Assembly (NCBI GenBank): GCA_013399895.1
Contig: VXBA01004874.1
Coordinates: 124,001 to 188,000, forward strand
DNA length: 64,000 nt
Source: Serilophus lunatus
Taxonomy: Eukaryota; Chordata; Aves; Passeriformes; Eurylaimidae
Direction of reading: 5' to 3'
The notes under the pieces were generated by a model that was given only the letters and a program-made list of their open reading frames with translations, searched no databases and was not told the origin of the DNA. Shown one piece after another: positions 38,514 through 50,580 of the stretch. Positions within the stretch are counted from its first letter, which is position 1. Every line of letters starts with the position of its first letter. Made by a program: the position numbers and the translations under genes.

Positions 38514-39916
38514 GTAAGTCTCATCTGTGTGAGGTGGAAAAGGAGGCCATAGAATTTAGAAGTCCTATGAAAGTAATAAATCAAAAAGTAGGCTTGAAGG
38601 TGGCATCATGATTATAAGTCCAGACATGACCATATCCCGGTGGTTCAGAATTACTCTTGTATCTGGTTTTTAGCATATTTATTTTTCAGTGCTTTCTGCT
38701 ATAATTGATTTGTGAGTGACCTTTTAATAAATTAACTGATCTCGCATGTTTTTAAGATCACGCGGATCCCAAACATGTTTGTCTCTAGAGCGTTTTTGTG
38801 GGTTTATGTGTTTTTTTTATGAAAACCGAATTATTTCAAGATTCGATTCTAAATATTTCTTTGTATAAGTCTTGTTGACCATACTGAGTGAAGTATAGGG
38901 ACTCAGTTGTTGAGAATTCATTCTTGTTAAATCAGATTCCTTTAAATGAAACACACTTACCAGCAATTTTTTGAGAAAAAGCTGATGCTTGCTATAGAGT
39001 AACTAGGTTTTGAGATAATTTTTGGCTGGAGAAAGCCAAGGGAGTTTTTGAAAGTAAGGGGAAAGATTGTTATACTTTATTGTGCTTTATTGCAGTGAAT
39101 ATTCTTGGTACTATTTAAGGTGAGACAGGTGAAGTAGAAGGTTGTTTAAGCAAGACTTTGGTCTATCCTGAACTTGCACTTATAACATGAAATTAAATTT
39201 AGGGATACTGAAATTAGTAGTAAATGTTATTTAGATGTGATACTTTCATCTTGCCATCAGGCCACTTCCCATGGGCTCCTCCTTTTTGTCAGTAGCCAAA
39301 ATTGTAAGAGAACAGTGTCTTGTAAGCAAAGTCATGTGTGGCAATGATTATAAACTATCATACATGTGGAAACCCTATAGTTTAATTTGTATGTTTGCCT
39401 AGGGCCTTTTTTGTTAGAGCATCATCATACACCTACTGTAGTAATCACTGCTGACAAACATTGACATGGATAATTTGTTCTGAGTTTTTTTATTTTTTTC
39501 AGCATTATGTAGGCAAAAGAAAATGAAAACACTAGCTACCTTCCTTCCTGACTAGAGCAGTTTGTCAGCTGAATACATCTGGCCTTTGACAGGCATGCTT
39601 GTATTTGATTACCTGCTGAAGATGTAGTGCAGGCACATACAAGTTTGGTAAACCTGCTGAGGGGGCAGTTTCCTTACCTCCTATGAAGAATATTCTTAAC
39701 TTGTTTTATATAGAGTGAAACTGATGCAATTTCTCTCAGTAAGGAGCCTTTACTAAATCATTTATTATTTATGTGAATTTACATACTATGCTTCTCTCAA
39801 TAAATTACTTTATGTTTTAATATGTTTATGAGTATATACAATAAAACAGTGTTTTTAAAGATGCTAGAGCTTAAAAGAAATAGGAGGCTTATTCTTTGTG
39901 TGTGTTTTACCTGCAG
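38514..39916 (+). other. SMYD3: SMYD3 intron 5, between island and candidate exon
   Basis: This is AT-rich intronic sequence with no recognisable gene, repeat family or RNA. It ends in the acceptor-like tract TTTGTGTGTGTTTTACCTGCAG, which precedes the candidate exon. Confidence 0.7.
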
Positions 39917-40039
39917 ATTATGCAACTACGCTGTATAAGTCTGTTCAGAGAGAGCTAGAGAGAGAATTTAGTGAAAAATTCATTGACCTTGACCCCCATA
40001 CTGCTTGCATGAGCAATGTCTACAATGAGACACAAAAAG
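39917..40039 (+). CDS. Candidate unassigned exon (not a known SMYD3 exon)
   Basis: Behind a good acceptor (TTTTACCTGCAG), an open frame reads YATTLYKSVQRELEREFSEK, then FIDLDPHTACMSNVYNETQK. It has an amphipathic, charged start and an ordinary soluble-protein composition, unlike the translated noise around it. A possible donor is AAAAAG|GTCAAT at 40040, which would be weak. With these borders the exon is 123 bp, enters by completing a codon begun in the previous exon (needs a phase-1 exon such as SMYD3 exon 4) and leaves in phase 1. It therefore cannot replace exon 5 without breaking the frame to the next exon. I do not recognise the protein. It may be an exon of a nested gene, an alternative or terminal exon (a stop follows at 40081), or a relic. 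Confidence 0.35.
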
Positions 40040-43000
40040 GTCAATACACTTCCACAAAGTATATATGTAATATTTTGGTTTAACATTCCTCATTATGGTA
40101 GTTGTAAGCGGTTTATATTCTCTTTTAGCTATTTCTGTATTTTTGTTTTAGTTGCTCTGATTTTTATTTTCTTGTCTTTAAAGTCAAGAAAACGCATAGT
40201 GAAAACGTAATGATTTACCTGATGAATCTTTTAAATGTGACAAATTTAAATAAGACTTGGCAATTTGAGTTATGATGTATGGTACAGAAGAGAGGAAAAA
40301 TGCTTTAAGGGTACTGTACTGCTCAGAGACATTCAGAGAGCTCTGCAAATCAATGCTAAGAGTGACGGACTCATATATCAACCATGACTCTGCACCAGCT
40401 AGAATGTAATGAGAACTTCAGTAATTTGGCTCTGCTATGGTTGAATGCTGCTCCTGGGTGAAATTTCATGAGCATGTTAGAAGTGAGACCAGGTCTCTTC
40501 TGTCTTAGCAGACAGAAGTGATTTTAAAAATAGTAATACTTGCCCTAGAAATAAAACTTCGTTGAACAGCAAACTGTAGCTGTACAAGTACATGAGAATA
40601 AGTGTATGCATTATCCTTCAGCCATTTATTTTCCCTCTTTTCTGCTTTTGAATTGTCATTTCCTTATCAAGTAGATTTAAGGGAAAACATGTAAACAATG
40701 AGTTTAAGAAAAATATTCACAGGTAAATGATGAGAAACTGTTGAAGTTTGTCTTGCAGGTTATTGGGATAATTCACTCTATGGGACATGTTAAAAAAGAA
40801 GACAGAAAGAAAAAGATATTAAAAAAAATATATATTTACTTTTTCTAGTGCTACTCTCTTTATGCTTCCTGTATGTTAAAAAGTGATGTGTTTACTTGCT
40901 CTTCCTTTAACTACTATGTGAAACTTAATTATAGCCTGAGATACTGCAAAATAAAGAAGGGCTGTTCTTTTGTTACAAAAGGAAAAAACCCCTCAGATTT
41001 GGACTAGGGTATCTTCTTTTGGAAAATATTTTTAGACTTTTCTTTAAGAAGTAGTACATAAACACTATGTTCTAATAAGATTAAAATGACTTCCAAGAAA
41101 GTATTTTTATTGTTTACTAAAATAGATCAGAATCAAATGACATTTGTACAGTGATGGCAGTCCATCAGGGAGCCTTATGAAGGAGGACTATTCTTAGCAC
41201 ACACACACAATGTTTAACTCTATTTTGTATCTTTTGTGATGCCTTCCAAATCATGCCATTGTTTTCATAGGTTTCAGAGGTTTGTCCACAGGCAAGCTGT
41301 ATTTTTGAAAATTAGCAGAAGGTGCCATTGGGATGTGAAATCACTTGGATGAATAATAGGAGGTATATTGTTGTTGTTGTTGTTCCCTCCTCTGCCCTCT
41401 GCCTCTACTATTGAAAGCCTCTTTCTCTGGTTCCCAAGCTATATCTCGTTCTCTTTGCATTTCAGTTCCTGCTATCAGATATTCAGATGACTGTAAGAAG
41501 TCAGAGGGAGTTATGTTTTAAATTTTTTTCTGGGCTAGAAAGCAGCGTACTTCTTCCATCCTTCCATATATAGATTTATTTAAATTTCTATTGGAGTAAT
41601 CCATGTCTGTCCCTCCCCTGTCTCCTTGCTGCTGCAGTCTGAGTTCAACTTGAGCACAATGGGAAGCCAAATTCTGTCCTTCAAATTTAGAAATGGTAAA
41701 ATTTATGGATTGAAAAACCCAACACAAATCAACAAAAAACCACACACAACAGTTTTCTGTTCAATTTAAAACTAGCTCACATTTTTCTATAAAATAAATC
41801 TTTACAATTATTTTTTAAAAATTATGTCAGCATTTTGAAGTTATGCTTTCAACTGTTTTTCTTGTATTTGTTTTTCCCACAATAACATTAATTTTAAAAT
41901 ATGCAATGATAAAAAATTGCTTAATTGCAGCATGAACAGATGGCACTTCAGCATTGAATTGACCTTTGAATTGAAAAAACCCCAAATTGATACAAGACCT
42001 TTCTGATTACCTTTTAGCTTTGAAAACAGTTCATATAAGAGAGTCTGTTACAGCAGAGTTTGCACTGAGTGCCAGTCCGTGAAAAGATCTGATCTGGCAG
42101 TAATCCTCTACTGAAAATGTGTAGCGGAGTGCAATCACATTTCTTGAAGTCTATTCTTCCTTGCTGTCTACCTGTGTGATGCACATGGTAAATATGGGCA
42201 GGATCTAGCCTGAATATCTCCAGGTGGCAGGAGAATGAGTAGGGGAGTCCTTGAGCATTGAGCTCAATGACTGAAGTCCCCATGTTTTTAGGACACATCA
42301 CAGTCTTGTGCCCAACTGATAAGTTCTGCCAGTAAAAGAATTGCAGGATAGTGATTGTCATCCTGGAAAACACCTGATTAGATGCTGTCTGCCATGGAGT
42401 AGAACAAATGAATTAGTGGGAGAGAGGAGTTGCTTGGCCTTTTGGTGCTCATTCAAGTTGATTTTTAATATGCAGGTGGCATCTTCATGCTGAAGTGATA
42501 GACATATTAGAAAAAAAACACCAGTGGGACTTTGCCCTATTTCAGTCAAAATGCAGAGGTAATTAACAGCTAAAGGACCAAAAGCCACTCTGTTAGACAG
42601 CTGTTCAGCACATTAGGTTAAAACATGAGTGACTTGGTAGGACAGGAATGGCCATTGCAGAGGAAGATGTTGGGATATGACGGCTCGGATGAAGAAGGTT
42701 GTTAAAAGTCCTGAGTAAGAATTTGAAGTGACAAATATTGAATATATTACCAAAATCATCTTTACATGAAGCAATACTTTATATTCCATCTTAAAATTAA
42801 TTTTAAAATTAAGAAATCTTGGGTACAAGAAATTTACTTCATCCTTTGAATCTCAGAATCAATCCTCTTAAATCATTAGTTTTCCCTATTTTGTCTATAG
42901 AGCAGCAATTTGTGATAACTGTCTGTTCCTTTTTTAATACCTGTTAGTTGTTCTTGAGGTGTGCTTGTTAGTGTCCGAAAGAGTATATGCAGTTACCTGA

Positions 43001-43160
43001 ATGCCTGAATAGTTGGGCTTGTCTAGAGAGGCTTGAGTTTTATCTGTCAGGGGTCTCTGCCTTGGTTTCTTTTTTTTTTTCTTTCTAAGTAGACATTACT
43101 CTACAGACTTTTCAGTGAGAAATATATTAAGAGGTATTCAGACCAGGCATTATACAATAA
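40040..43160 (+). other. SMYD3: SMYD3 intron 5, before the CR1 cluster
   Basis: This is AT-rich unique sequence with two short microsatellites: a (CA)6 run at 41198-41209 and a (TTG)5 run at 41368-41384. No gene or transposon is recognised. Confidence 0.7.
41368..41384. repeat. (TTG)n microsatellite
   Basis: About five and a half copies of TTG, followed by a C/T-rich stretch. It is a short simple repeat that may vary in length between individuals. Confidence 0.9.
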
Positions 43161-43737
43161 TCATAAAATCATAAAAGTTTGGAAGAGACCTTGAAAATTA
43201 TCAAGCCCAACAGTCCATTCAACACTAGCACTGTAACTCCAACCAACTAAACCATATCACTCGTTGCCACATCCAGACACCTCTTAAACCTCCAGGGGTA
43301 ACAACACTACCACCTTCCTGGGCAACCTATCCCAATGTCTTGAACAGTGAAAATTTTTTTCTGATATCTAATCTGAATCTCTCTTGTCCCATCTTAATGC
43401 CATTTTCTCTTGTCCTTTCACTGCAGGCACAGTAGAAGAGATCAGCCCCCACCTTGCTATACCCTCTTTTCAGGCAGTTGTAGAGCGATGAGGTCCCCCC
43501 ATACCTTCTTTTCTCTAGACTAAATAAATCCAGCTCCTCCGCTATTCTTCATAAGACATGTTTTCTAAACCTTTCATGAGCCTTGATGCCCTTTGCTGGA
43601 CATACTTCAGCACCTCAATGCCCTTTTAAAAGTGCAGGGCTCAAAACTGAAGATAGTACTTGAGGTGTGGCCTCACCAATGCTTAGTACAGGGGAATGAT
43701 CAGTTCCCTGGTCCTGCTGACCACACAAATTTGCCTG
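43161..43737 (-). mobile_element. CR1 LINE fragment, 3' part, older copy
   Basis: This antisense CR1 begins with its 3' tail TCATAAAATCATAAAAG at 43161. CR1 landmarks follow: AAAGTTTGGAAGAGACCTTG, CCACATCCAGACACCTCTTA, GAGATCAGCCCCCACCTTGC, CAGGCAGTTGTAGAGCGATG and GGTCCTGCTGACCACAC. Reading frames are broken. It sits 138 bp from the next CR1 in the same orientation and is visibly more diverged than it. Confidence 0.92.
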
Positions 43738-43875
43738 GATAAGTTAAAAAATGGTGAGTGATTTCATCCCTCCTGGTACTAACCTCATTTCAACCAATAT
43801 GAACCTAATCTTGAAAAGTAAATTTAAAGGTCATATTGCATGCCTCTTCACTACTATCAGTGGAAGAAGCCGCAC
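43738..43875. other. Spacer between two CR1 copies
   Basis: 138 bp of AT-rich sequence without CR1 similarity that I can see. It separates two CR1 insertions of the same orientation, so they look like independent insertions rather than one interrupted element. Confidence 0.6.
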
Positions 43876-45330
43876 CACAGAATTACAGAATTAACAGAAT
43901 TGGAAAAGACCACTAAGATCATTGAGTTCAGCCTGTTACCTAATGTCCCATCCACTAAACCATGGCAGTCTCTTCCTAAACGCATCGAGGAATGGTGACT
44001 CCACCACCTCTCTGGGTAGCCAATTCCAATGGGTTATTTTTCTGTGAAAATTTTTTTCCTAACATCCAACCGAAGTGTCACCTGATGCATCTTGAGACTT
44101 AGTCCTCTCATTCTGTCACTGGTTGGCTGGGAGAAGAGACTGACCCCCACCTGGCTACAACATCCCCTCAGGCAGTTGTAGAGGGCAATAACGTCTCCCC
44201 TGAGCCTCTTCTTCTCCAGGCTAGACAACCTCAGCTTCCTCAATCTTTCTTCATAGGGTTTATGCTCCAGTCTGTTCACCATCCTCGTTGCCCTTCTCTG
44301 GACATGTTCAAGCATCTCAACATCCCTCTTAAACTGAGGGGCCCAGAACTGGACACAGTACTTGAGGTGCAGCCTAACCACTGCTTAGGACAGGGGAAGA
44401 ATAACTTCTGTGGTCCTGCTGGCCACACTTTTCCTCATACAGGCCAGGATGCCTTTGGCCTTCTTGGTAGCCTGGGCACACTGCTGGCTCATGTTAAGTT
44501 TCCTGTCAACCGGTATTCCCAGGTCCCTTTCTGCCTGGCCACTCTCCAGCCACTCAGTCCCCATCTTGTGACTCTGCAAGGAGTGCTATTGCCAAAGTGC
44601 AAAACTTGGTACTTAGACTTGTTAAACCTCATGTTATTGGAATCTGTCCATCTATCCGGCCTATAAAGGTCCCTCTGCAGAGCCCTCCTACCCTCTAACA
44701 GATCAACACTTATTCCCAGTTTAGTGTCATCTGCAAATTTACTGATGATAGACTGAATCCTCTCATCCAGATCATCAATAAAAATATTAAACAGGACTGG
44801 ACCCAATACTCATCCCTGAGGGACACCAGTAGTGACTGGTTGCCTACTGGAAGTGACATCATTCACCCCCACGCTCTGGGCTTGGCCATCCAATCAGTTC
44901 CTAACCCAGCACAGAGTGCTCCTGTCTAGGCTGTGACCTACAATCTTCTCTAATAGTTTACTTTGGGAGATGGTATCGAATGCTTTGCTGAAGTCCAGGT
45001 ACACTATATCCACAGCCTTTCCCTCATCCACCAGGCGAGTTACCTGATCATGAAAGCATATTAGGTTGGTCAGGCAGAACCTGCCTCTCCCAGATCCATG
45101 CTGACTAGGTCTGATGTCACAGTTATCCTGTAGGTACCTTGTGATTGCATTTAAGATGATTTGTTCCATAATTTTTCCTGGAACTGAGGTCAGGCTGACA
45201 GGTCTATAATTTCCTGGGTCCCCCTTCTGTCCCTTCTTGTAGTTGGGCATGACATTAGCCAACTTCCAGTTATCTGGGACTTCTCCAGTGAGCCAAGACT
45301 GTTGATAAATGATGGAGAGAACTCTTGTCC
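43876..45330 (-). mobile_element. CR1 LINE, long 5'-truncated copy with reverse transcriptase
   Basis: This is one of the two best-preserved CR1 copies. Read on the minus strand from 45330, it encodes the reverse transcriptase: IIYQQSWLTGEVPDNWKLAN, GNYRPVSLTSVPGKIMEQII, VYLDFSKAFDT, the catalytic FADD (in ISKFADDTKLG, near 44730-44750), then KGILACMRKSVASRT, YCVQFWAPQFKRDVEMLEH, RATRMVNRLEHKPYEERLRK and the C-terminal RGDVIALYNCLRG block. The 3' end at 43876 carries the tail CACAGAATTACAGAATTAAC. The endonuclease domain is missing because of 5' truncation at about 45330, and frameshifts break the ORF (for example near 44880 and 44490-44580), so it is inactive. It faces the + strand copy at 48270. 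Confidence 0.96.
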
Positions 45331-48269
45331 ACTGCATATGGAAGCCTGAATTGGTGCTGCTGGTGGTGCTGGACCTGCAGATTTTCTGTGCATTTGGGTG
45401 TTCTCCCACAGAAAGGGAGACAATGGCCAGCCCAGAGAAGCACTCCTTGTCCTTGGTACTGTTAGTACTCCTCCCAGCAGTTAATTTATCATGAGTCAGT
45501 ACCTTACTGACCCCTAGAGAGAGCTAATATAATGTGCTTTTTAGGTTTCAGTGGGACATGGATGTCACTTTGCACCTTCCTGTTCAGTTGTCTATGACAA
45601 AACTAAGTGTGTTGAGCCAAAACTAAATGTGAATCAGGCTGTGTTAAGAAAAGGTGGTGTGTAGGGGAAAGAGCTGACCTATTCCCATTTGTTTTCTTTT
45701 AAGAAACACTGCAAAGGTCTGAAAGATTGCTACTTGTCAGGAATCTATCTTCTGTTTCATCAGCGTGCAGTTGTTTGATTTCCAGTCCCTCATGTTTTGT
45801 GACAGGCTTGGAAGAAACTAATGCTGCTGCTGTGACTGCTTAGAAAGAGAAAAGAAAAGGGATGTTATCTAGAATTGTGTTACAAATGTGCTTTCACGTA
45901 AGGACCCCATTATGTTGTTTACAGCTTTAATCTTCCACCATGTGCTTTGCTTTTTAATCAGACCATGTCTAATTCAGTTTTGTGGATTTGTTTATTTTAT
46001 TCAGCCTCTACTGCAGAAGATGATTAATGAACAATAATTGTGGGTTGGTTTGGTGTTTTTTTTTTTATTGGTTTGTTTCTTGTTTTTTTTTTCTACCTGC
46101 TGTGTATGCAATGCTGCATGCCACTGCAGTTTGTCTCTTCTTTTATACTGCTGCATATCTGCCTTTTTTATTTTTTTCTTCCCCAGTATAAATCTGTTTG
46201 GGTTGCTGATTCCTCCCAGGAATATTTAGCTTCGCAAAAAGTTTGTGCATAAAATACATACACAGATGTTTGTGTATGTTTTAAATTAGATGTGTACAGT
46301 ATTTAGCATTCAGATAAAATAGTTGGCTTTGGGCATCTAAAATATAAGGCAGATTGTACTTGTCTTCAAAAATTGAGTACAAAACAAATATCTACTGTGC
46401 TTCTTTTCTTCTCCTACAATAATAATTGCAATAAAAATTCAAATTCGTAGAATATTTGTCACACAAACAACTGTTCTTGAAGTTATAATTCATAAATAAG
46501 GACAGCAATTAAATCCCAAACAGCCTCTTGGCAAATGCAACAAAAGGCAAAATGATCTAGTTCTGTAATGGGGAGTCTGTTGCCCTCAGAGAGAAGCTTG
46601 AAAAGAGATAACATGCATATGGGACTGATACAGAGGTCACGTAAGGAGGAATCTTTTAATTTAATTAAAAGTATAATTAATCCTAGAGAAATTGTGTAAC
46701 CCTCTATGGTTAGATTTTATGGGGCTGCACTGTTTGCAAGCCAAAAAGTAAATTAATTTTTGACATTTAAAGATGAGAAAGTATCACTTTTTTTTTTGCC
46801 AAGAAATTTATCTGATGGAGAAAGAATTAACAAAATATTAAATGTTAATTTTCTGGCAAATCTAAAATAGGCAATGCAAACCTTTGCCTCTTACAGTGAA
46901 AAGATAATGATAAAACTAGCTGTTTCTCCACACTGAGTTGTTCTGATAAGTTCTACCTCTAGGATTTTTCATAGTGGAGTGTTATATGCTATTATATTGG
47001 TAAAATTTGCCTTGTTTCAGTGGCCATAAAAGCTAAGGCATTAAATGTGCATTTTAAAACAAAATGATACATTAAGTATTTAACAAAATATTATTTGCAT
47101 TATGGTACTGCATTGCATTTTCTGAGAACCAGCTGAACAATATAATACAGTTAACTCTATTTTAACAGATACAATTGCCTATGATAAAGTAATATTTCTT
47201 ATTGCTTGATGAATCTTGATTTTATCAACATTAATGAGCTTTGGCTGCACTTCTCCAGCTGAGAAGAGAGAAGGGATTATTGTTTCACATGGCTGGAGCA
47301 CCTTAGCTACTGTCATACTACTGGTTCAGCATTTCTTGTAATGGGTCTGATAGCAAAGGGTCATTCATTATGAAGCTGCTGTTCATCACCTCTGTCTTGC
47401 TAGAATGACATTAATTTATCCATCTTTCATAAACTTACATATAGTAATCCTGAGATGTAGTGAATTTTACTTCCTGAATTTCTCGGGTGCAGGAATACTG
47501 AAATAGCGATTAGCAAAACTGAGGTGGTGCACGTTTGTTTTATAGTCTGTAGCTTATTAGGAAAGATATTTATGTACTTTACTATAACAAATGGTAGAAA
47601 GTTGTTTTTTCACATTTTCGTGTTGCACCTTGATTGTTCAGGAAAACATTGATGATCGTCAAACTAGCAATGGACATTGATAGATATCAAGACTGTTCAG
47701 AGTAATTTACCAGGGCTATAAGAAAGGCTGGATTCCTGAGTCTGTCTAGCACAGTATCTCTAAGTTGTTAGCATGACTCCACAGTAGTATTAGCTTTTTC
47801 AAAGTCATGAACGTTAAGCCAGAGCTCCTGGTATGGAGCGAATATACCTCAATTGGATAGCCTCTTCTTTCCCTCACATTGTGTTATGTGCTTTTCCAAC
47901 TGAAAAAAAAATCAATGTAAGCTTCTCAGGTCAAGAAAAGAAAAAGTCTCTTCTTCATTGCCTCTTTTCATGGTTTTCTCACTGGTTGTTCTGAGATTTT
48001 TCATGTCAAAGTTTTATTCTATGTCTAAGTATAATCTTGTATTGAAAATAATAGACATACTTCATGGATTGTAGTAACTGAAGCTATTGCAGATTCCTCA
48101 GTTGCTATTTACTGCATATAACAATTTACAAGAAATGAAGCTAGTTAAGTCAGTTCATTACTCTTCTGTCTTGAGCAATGTTGAAAGTACATATAAGGGG
48201 TTGCAAAGCCTGGATAGACCATAGTAGACCACAGGATCTTTTAAAAATTTATACTTTAGTACAGTTGCA
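45331..48269 (+). other. SMYD3: SMYD3 intron 5, spacer between facing CR1 copies
   Basis: This 2.9-kb spacer would form the loop of a long CR1 inverted repeat. The first 200 bp (to about 45530) are GC-richer and do not look like CR1. T-rich runs occur at 46055-46095. No exon, RNA gene or named transposon is seen in the rest. Confidence 0.7.
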
Positions 48270-49980
48270 TAATCTTACATATAATGGTAAAAAAAGGGAC
48301 AAGTCTATTCTCCATTCTTTATTGAATAAGGAAGGGAATATAGTTACTGAAGATGAGGAAAAGGAGAGGTACTCAGTACCTTCCTTCTTTGCCTCTGTTT
48401 TTAATAGTAAAAACTGATGGTCTACAGGACAAATGGTTACTTAAACTAGTTGATACGGACAGGGAACAGTACAGCCCCCCCTATGATCCAAGTGGAAGAT
48501 GTTAAGAGACCTACTGACCCACCTAGATCCTCATAAGTCTATGGGACCTGATGGGATTCATCCTAGGATACTGAGAGGGCTGGCAGATGTGCTTGCTAAG
48601 CCTCTTTCGATTATTTTTCAACAGTCTTGGCTTATTGGAGAGGTTCCAGATGATTAGAAGTTGGCTAATGTGGCACCTATCTATGAGAAGGGCAAGAAGG
48701 AGGATCCAGGGAATTATAGACCTGTCAGCCTGACCTCGGTACCAGGAAAAGTTATGGGATGCATCATCTTAAGGGAAATTACACTGCACCTACAGGATAA
48801 TAAGGACATCAGATCTAGGCAGCATAGATTCAAGAGGGGAAGATCCTGCTTAACCAATCTAGTTTCCTTTTAGGATCGGGTAACTTATCTGATGGATGAG
48901 GGGAAACCTGTGGATGTAGTGTACCTAGATTTTAGCAAAGCCTTTGACACTGTCTCCCATAGTAAACTCCTGATGAAATTGATGGATTGTGGCTTAGACA
49001 GATTTACTCTGTCCTGGGTTAAGAACTGGCTGCATGCCTGAGCTCAGAGAGTGGTGGTGAATGGTGTCACATCCTGTTGGAGGCTGGTCACCAGCAGGGT
49101 CCCTCAGGGTTCAGTGTTGGGGCCAGTTTTGTTCCGTATCTTTATTGATGATGTGGGCGAGGGGATGGAATCCATTATTAGTAAGTTTGCAGATGACACC
49201 ATGAATGAGTGTCAGTCTGTTAGAGGGAAGGAGGGCTCTGCAGAGAGACCTTGACAGGCTGGATAGATGGGCTGGGTCCAATAGCACGAGGTTTAATAAA
49301 TGTGATTGCCGGGTTTTACGCTTTGGCCGCCATAACCCCATGCAGAGTTATAGGGTGGGGTCGGTGTGGCTGGAGGATGCCCAGGCAGAGAGGGACTTGG
49401 GGGTGCTGGTTGATAGGAAGCTAAACATGAGCGAGCAGTGTACCCAGGTGGCCAAGGAGGCCAATGGCATCCTGGCCTGCATGAAGAATAGTGTTGCCAG
49501 CAGGACTAGGGACGTTATTCTTCCTTTGTACTCGGCACTCCCTATGAGGAGCGGCTGAGGGAGCTGGGGTTGTTCAGCCTGGAGAAGAGGAGGCTCAGGG
49601 GTGGCCTTATTGCTGTCTAACTACCTGAAAGGAGGCTGTAGTCAGGCGGGAGTCGGTCTCTTCTCTCAGGCTCCCAGTGACAGGATGCAAGGACACAGTC
49701 TTAGGTTGCATCAGGGGAGGTTTAGGTTGGATATCAGGAGGAACTTTTTCACAGAGAGGGTGATTTCCCATTGGAATGGGCTTTCCAGGGAGGTGGTGGA
49801 GTCACCGTCCCTGGATGTGTTTAAGGATAGGTTGGATGATGAACTTAGTGACATGATTGAGATGGTCTAGATGGTTTTGATGGTGAATTGGTGTTGGTTA
49901 GGTTGTGAAGTTAGGTAAAAGGTTGGACTTGATAATCTCTATGGTCTTTTCCAATCTTGGAAATTTTCTGTGTAAGTCTG
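48270..49980 (+). mobile_element. CR1 LINE, longest copy, reverse transcriptase to 3' end
   Basis: This sense-oriented CR1 starts in the linker before the reverse transcriptase: LLNKEGNIVTEDEEK, FFASVFNSKN, KSMGPDGIHPRIL, GNYRPVSLTSVPGKVMGCII, VVYLDFSKAFDTVSHSKLL, RVPQGSVLGPVLFRIFIDD and the catalytic ISKFADD near 49178-49198. It continues with LEGRRALQRDLDRLDRWAG, ERDLGVLVDRKLNMSEQC, NGILACMKNSVASRTRDV and RFRLDIRRNFFTERVISHW, and ends in TCTTTTCCAATCTTGGAAA. It is dead: there are stops where DDWK is expected (TAG at 48655), near 48872 and at 49039, frameshifts after FADD, and an internal deletion at about 49535. It may begin somewhat upstream, near 48178, where similarity is too weak to call. 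Confidence 0.96.
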
Positions 49981-50506
49981 TGTGTAAAACATGTAGTGAA
50001 GAGAAAAGTGGATAGAACACAGCAGAACAAGAATCCTAATGATTTCCTTGCAAGTACCAAGGAGTGTGTCGCTGAAGAAGGGCTGCTTGGTGATGCCAAT
50101 GCTATTTCTCTTTTCTCTGTCACTGAAGGTTCAGTTGACATTTGCTTCTGCATGCCTACTTGTTATACTCCACCTAATCACCTCTTTCTTCACTAATTAA
50201 GCAGGAAGAGGATGAGCTCCCTCAGGTTTAGGGAAGAGGAAAGTACTCAGGAGCTGTGCTTTGCTTTTAAGGGAAGTAATAGCATGACCTCTTTTGGTAG
50301 CTGTTGATTTCACAACTATCATCACACAGGAGGAATGCAGATCAGTGACATCAACAAAAAATTAATTTCTTATTATTCAGTAGAGACCACAGTGGCACAG
50401 GACTAGATGCTCCCCTTTATATTTGGCCAAACCCAAGTATAAAATATGGCACAGACTTAGAAGTAAACTAACTATATTTTTGCATTTCTTTCCCAAATTA
50501 ATCTTT

Positions 50507-50580
50507 GGGGTTTTTTGTTTTGTTTTGTAACTTGCTAATTGCTATTTAGGTTTTTTTGTTTGGTTGGTTGGGTTTTTTTT
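50507..50580. repeat. T/G-rich low-complexity tract
   Basis: GGGGTTTTTTGTTTTGTTTT is followed 24 bp later by TTTTTTTGTTTGGTTGGTTG and GGTTTTTTTT. It is a decayed TTTTG/GGTT simple repeat, similar to tracts at 31071 and 59181. Confidence 0.8.

Noticed and set aside
44262..44666. Plus-strand open frame of 134 codons, with other plus-strand frames at 25222-25506 and 45309-45494
   Set aside because: The first two are antisense shadows of minus-strand CR1 reverse-transcriptase sequence; the third straddles the 5' end of the 43876-45330 copy. None looks like a separate gene.
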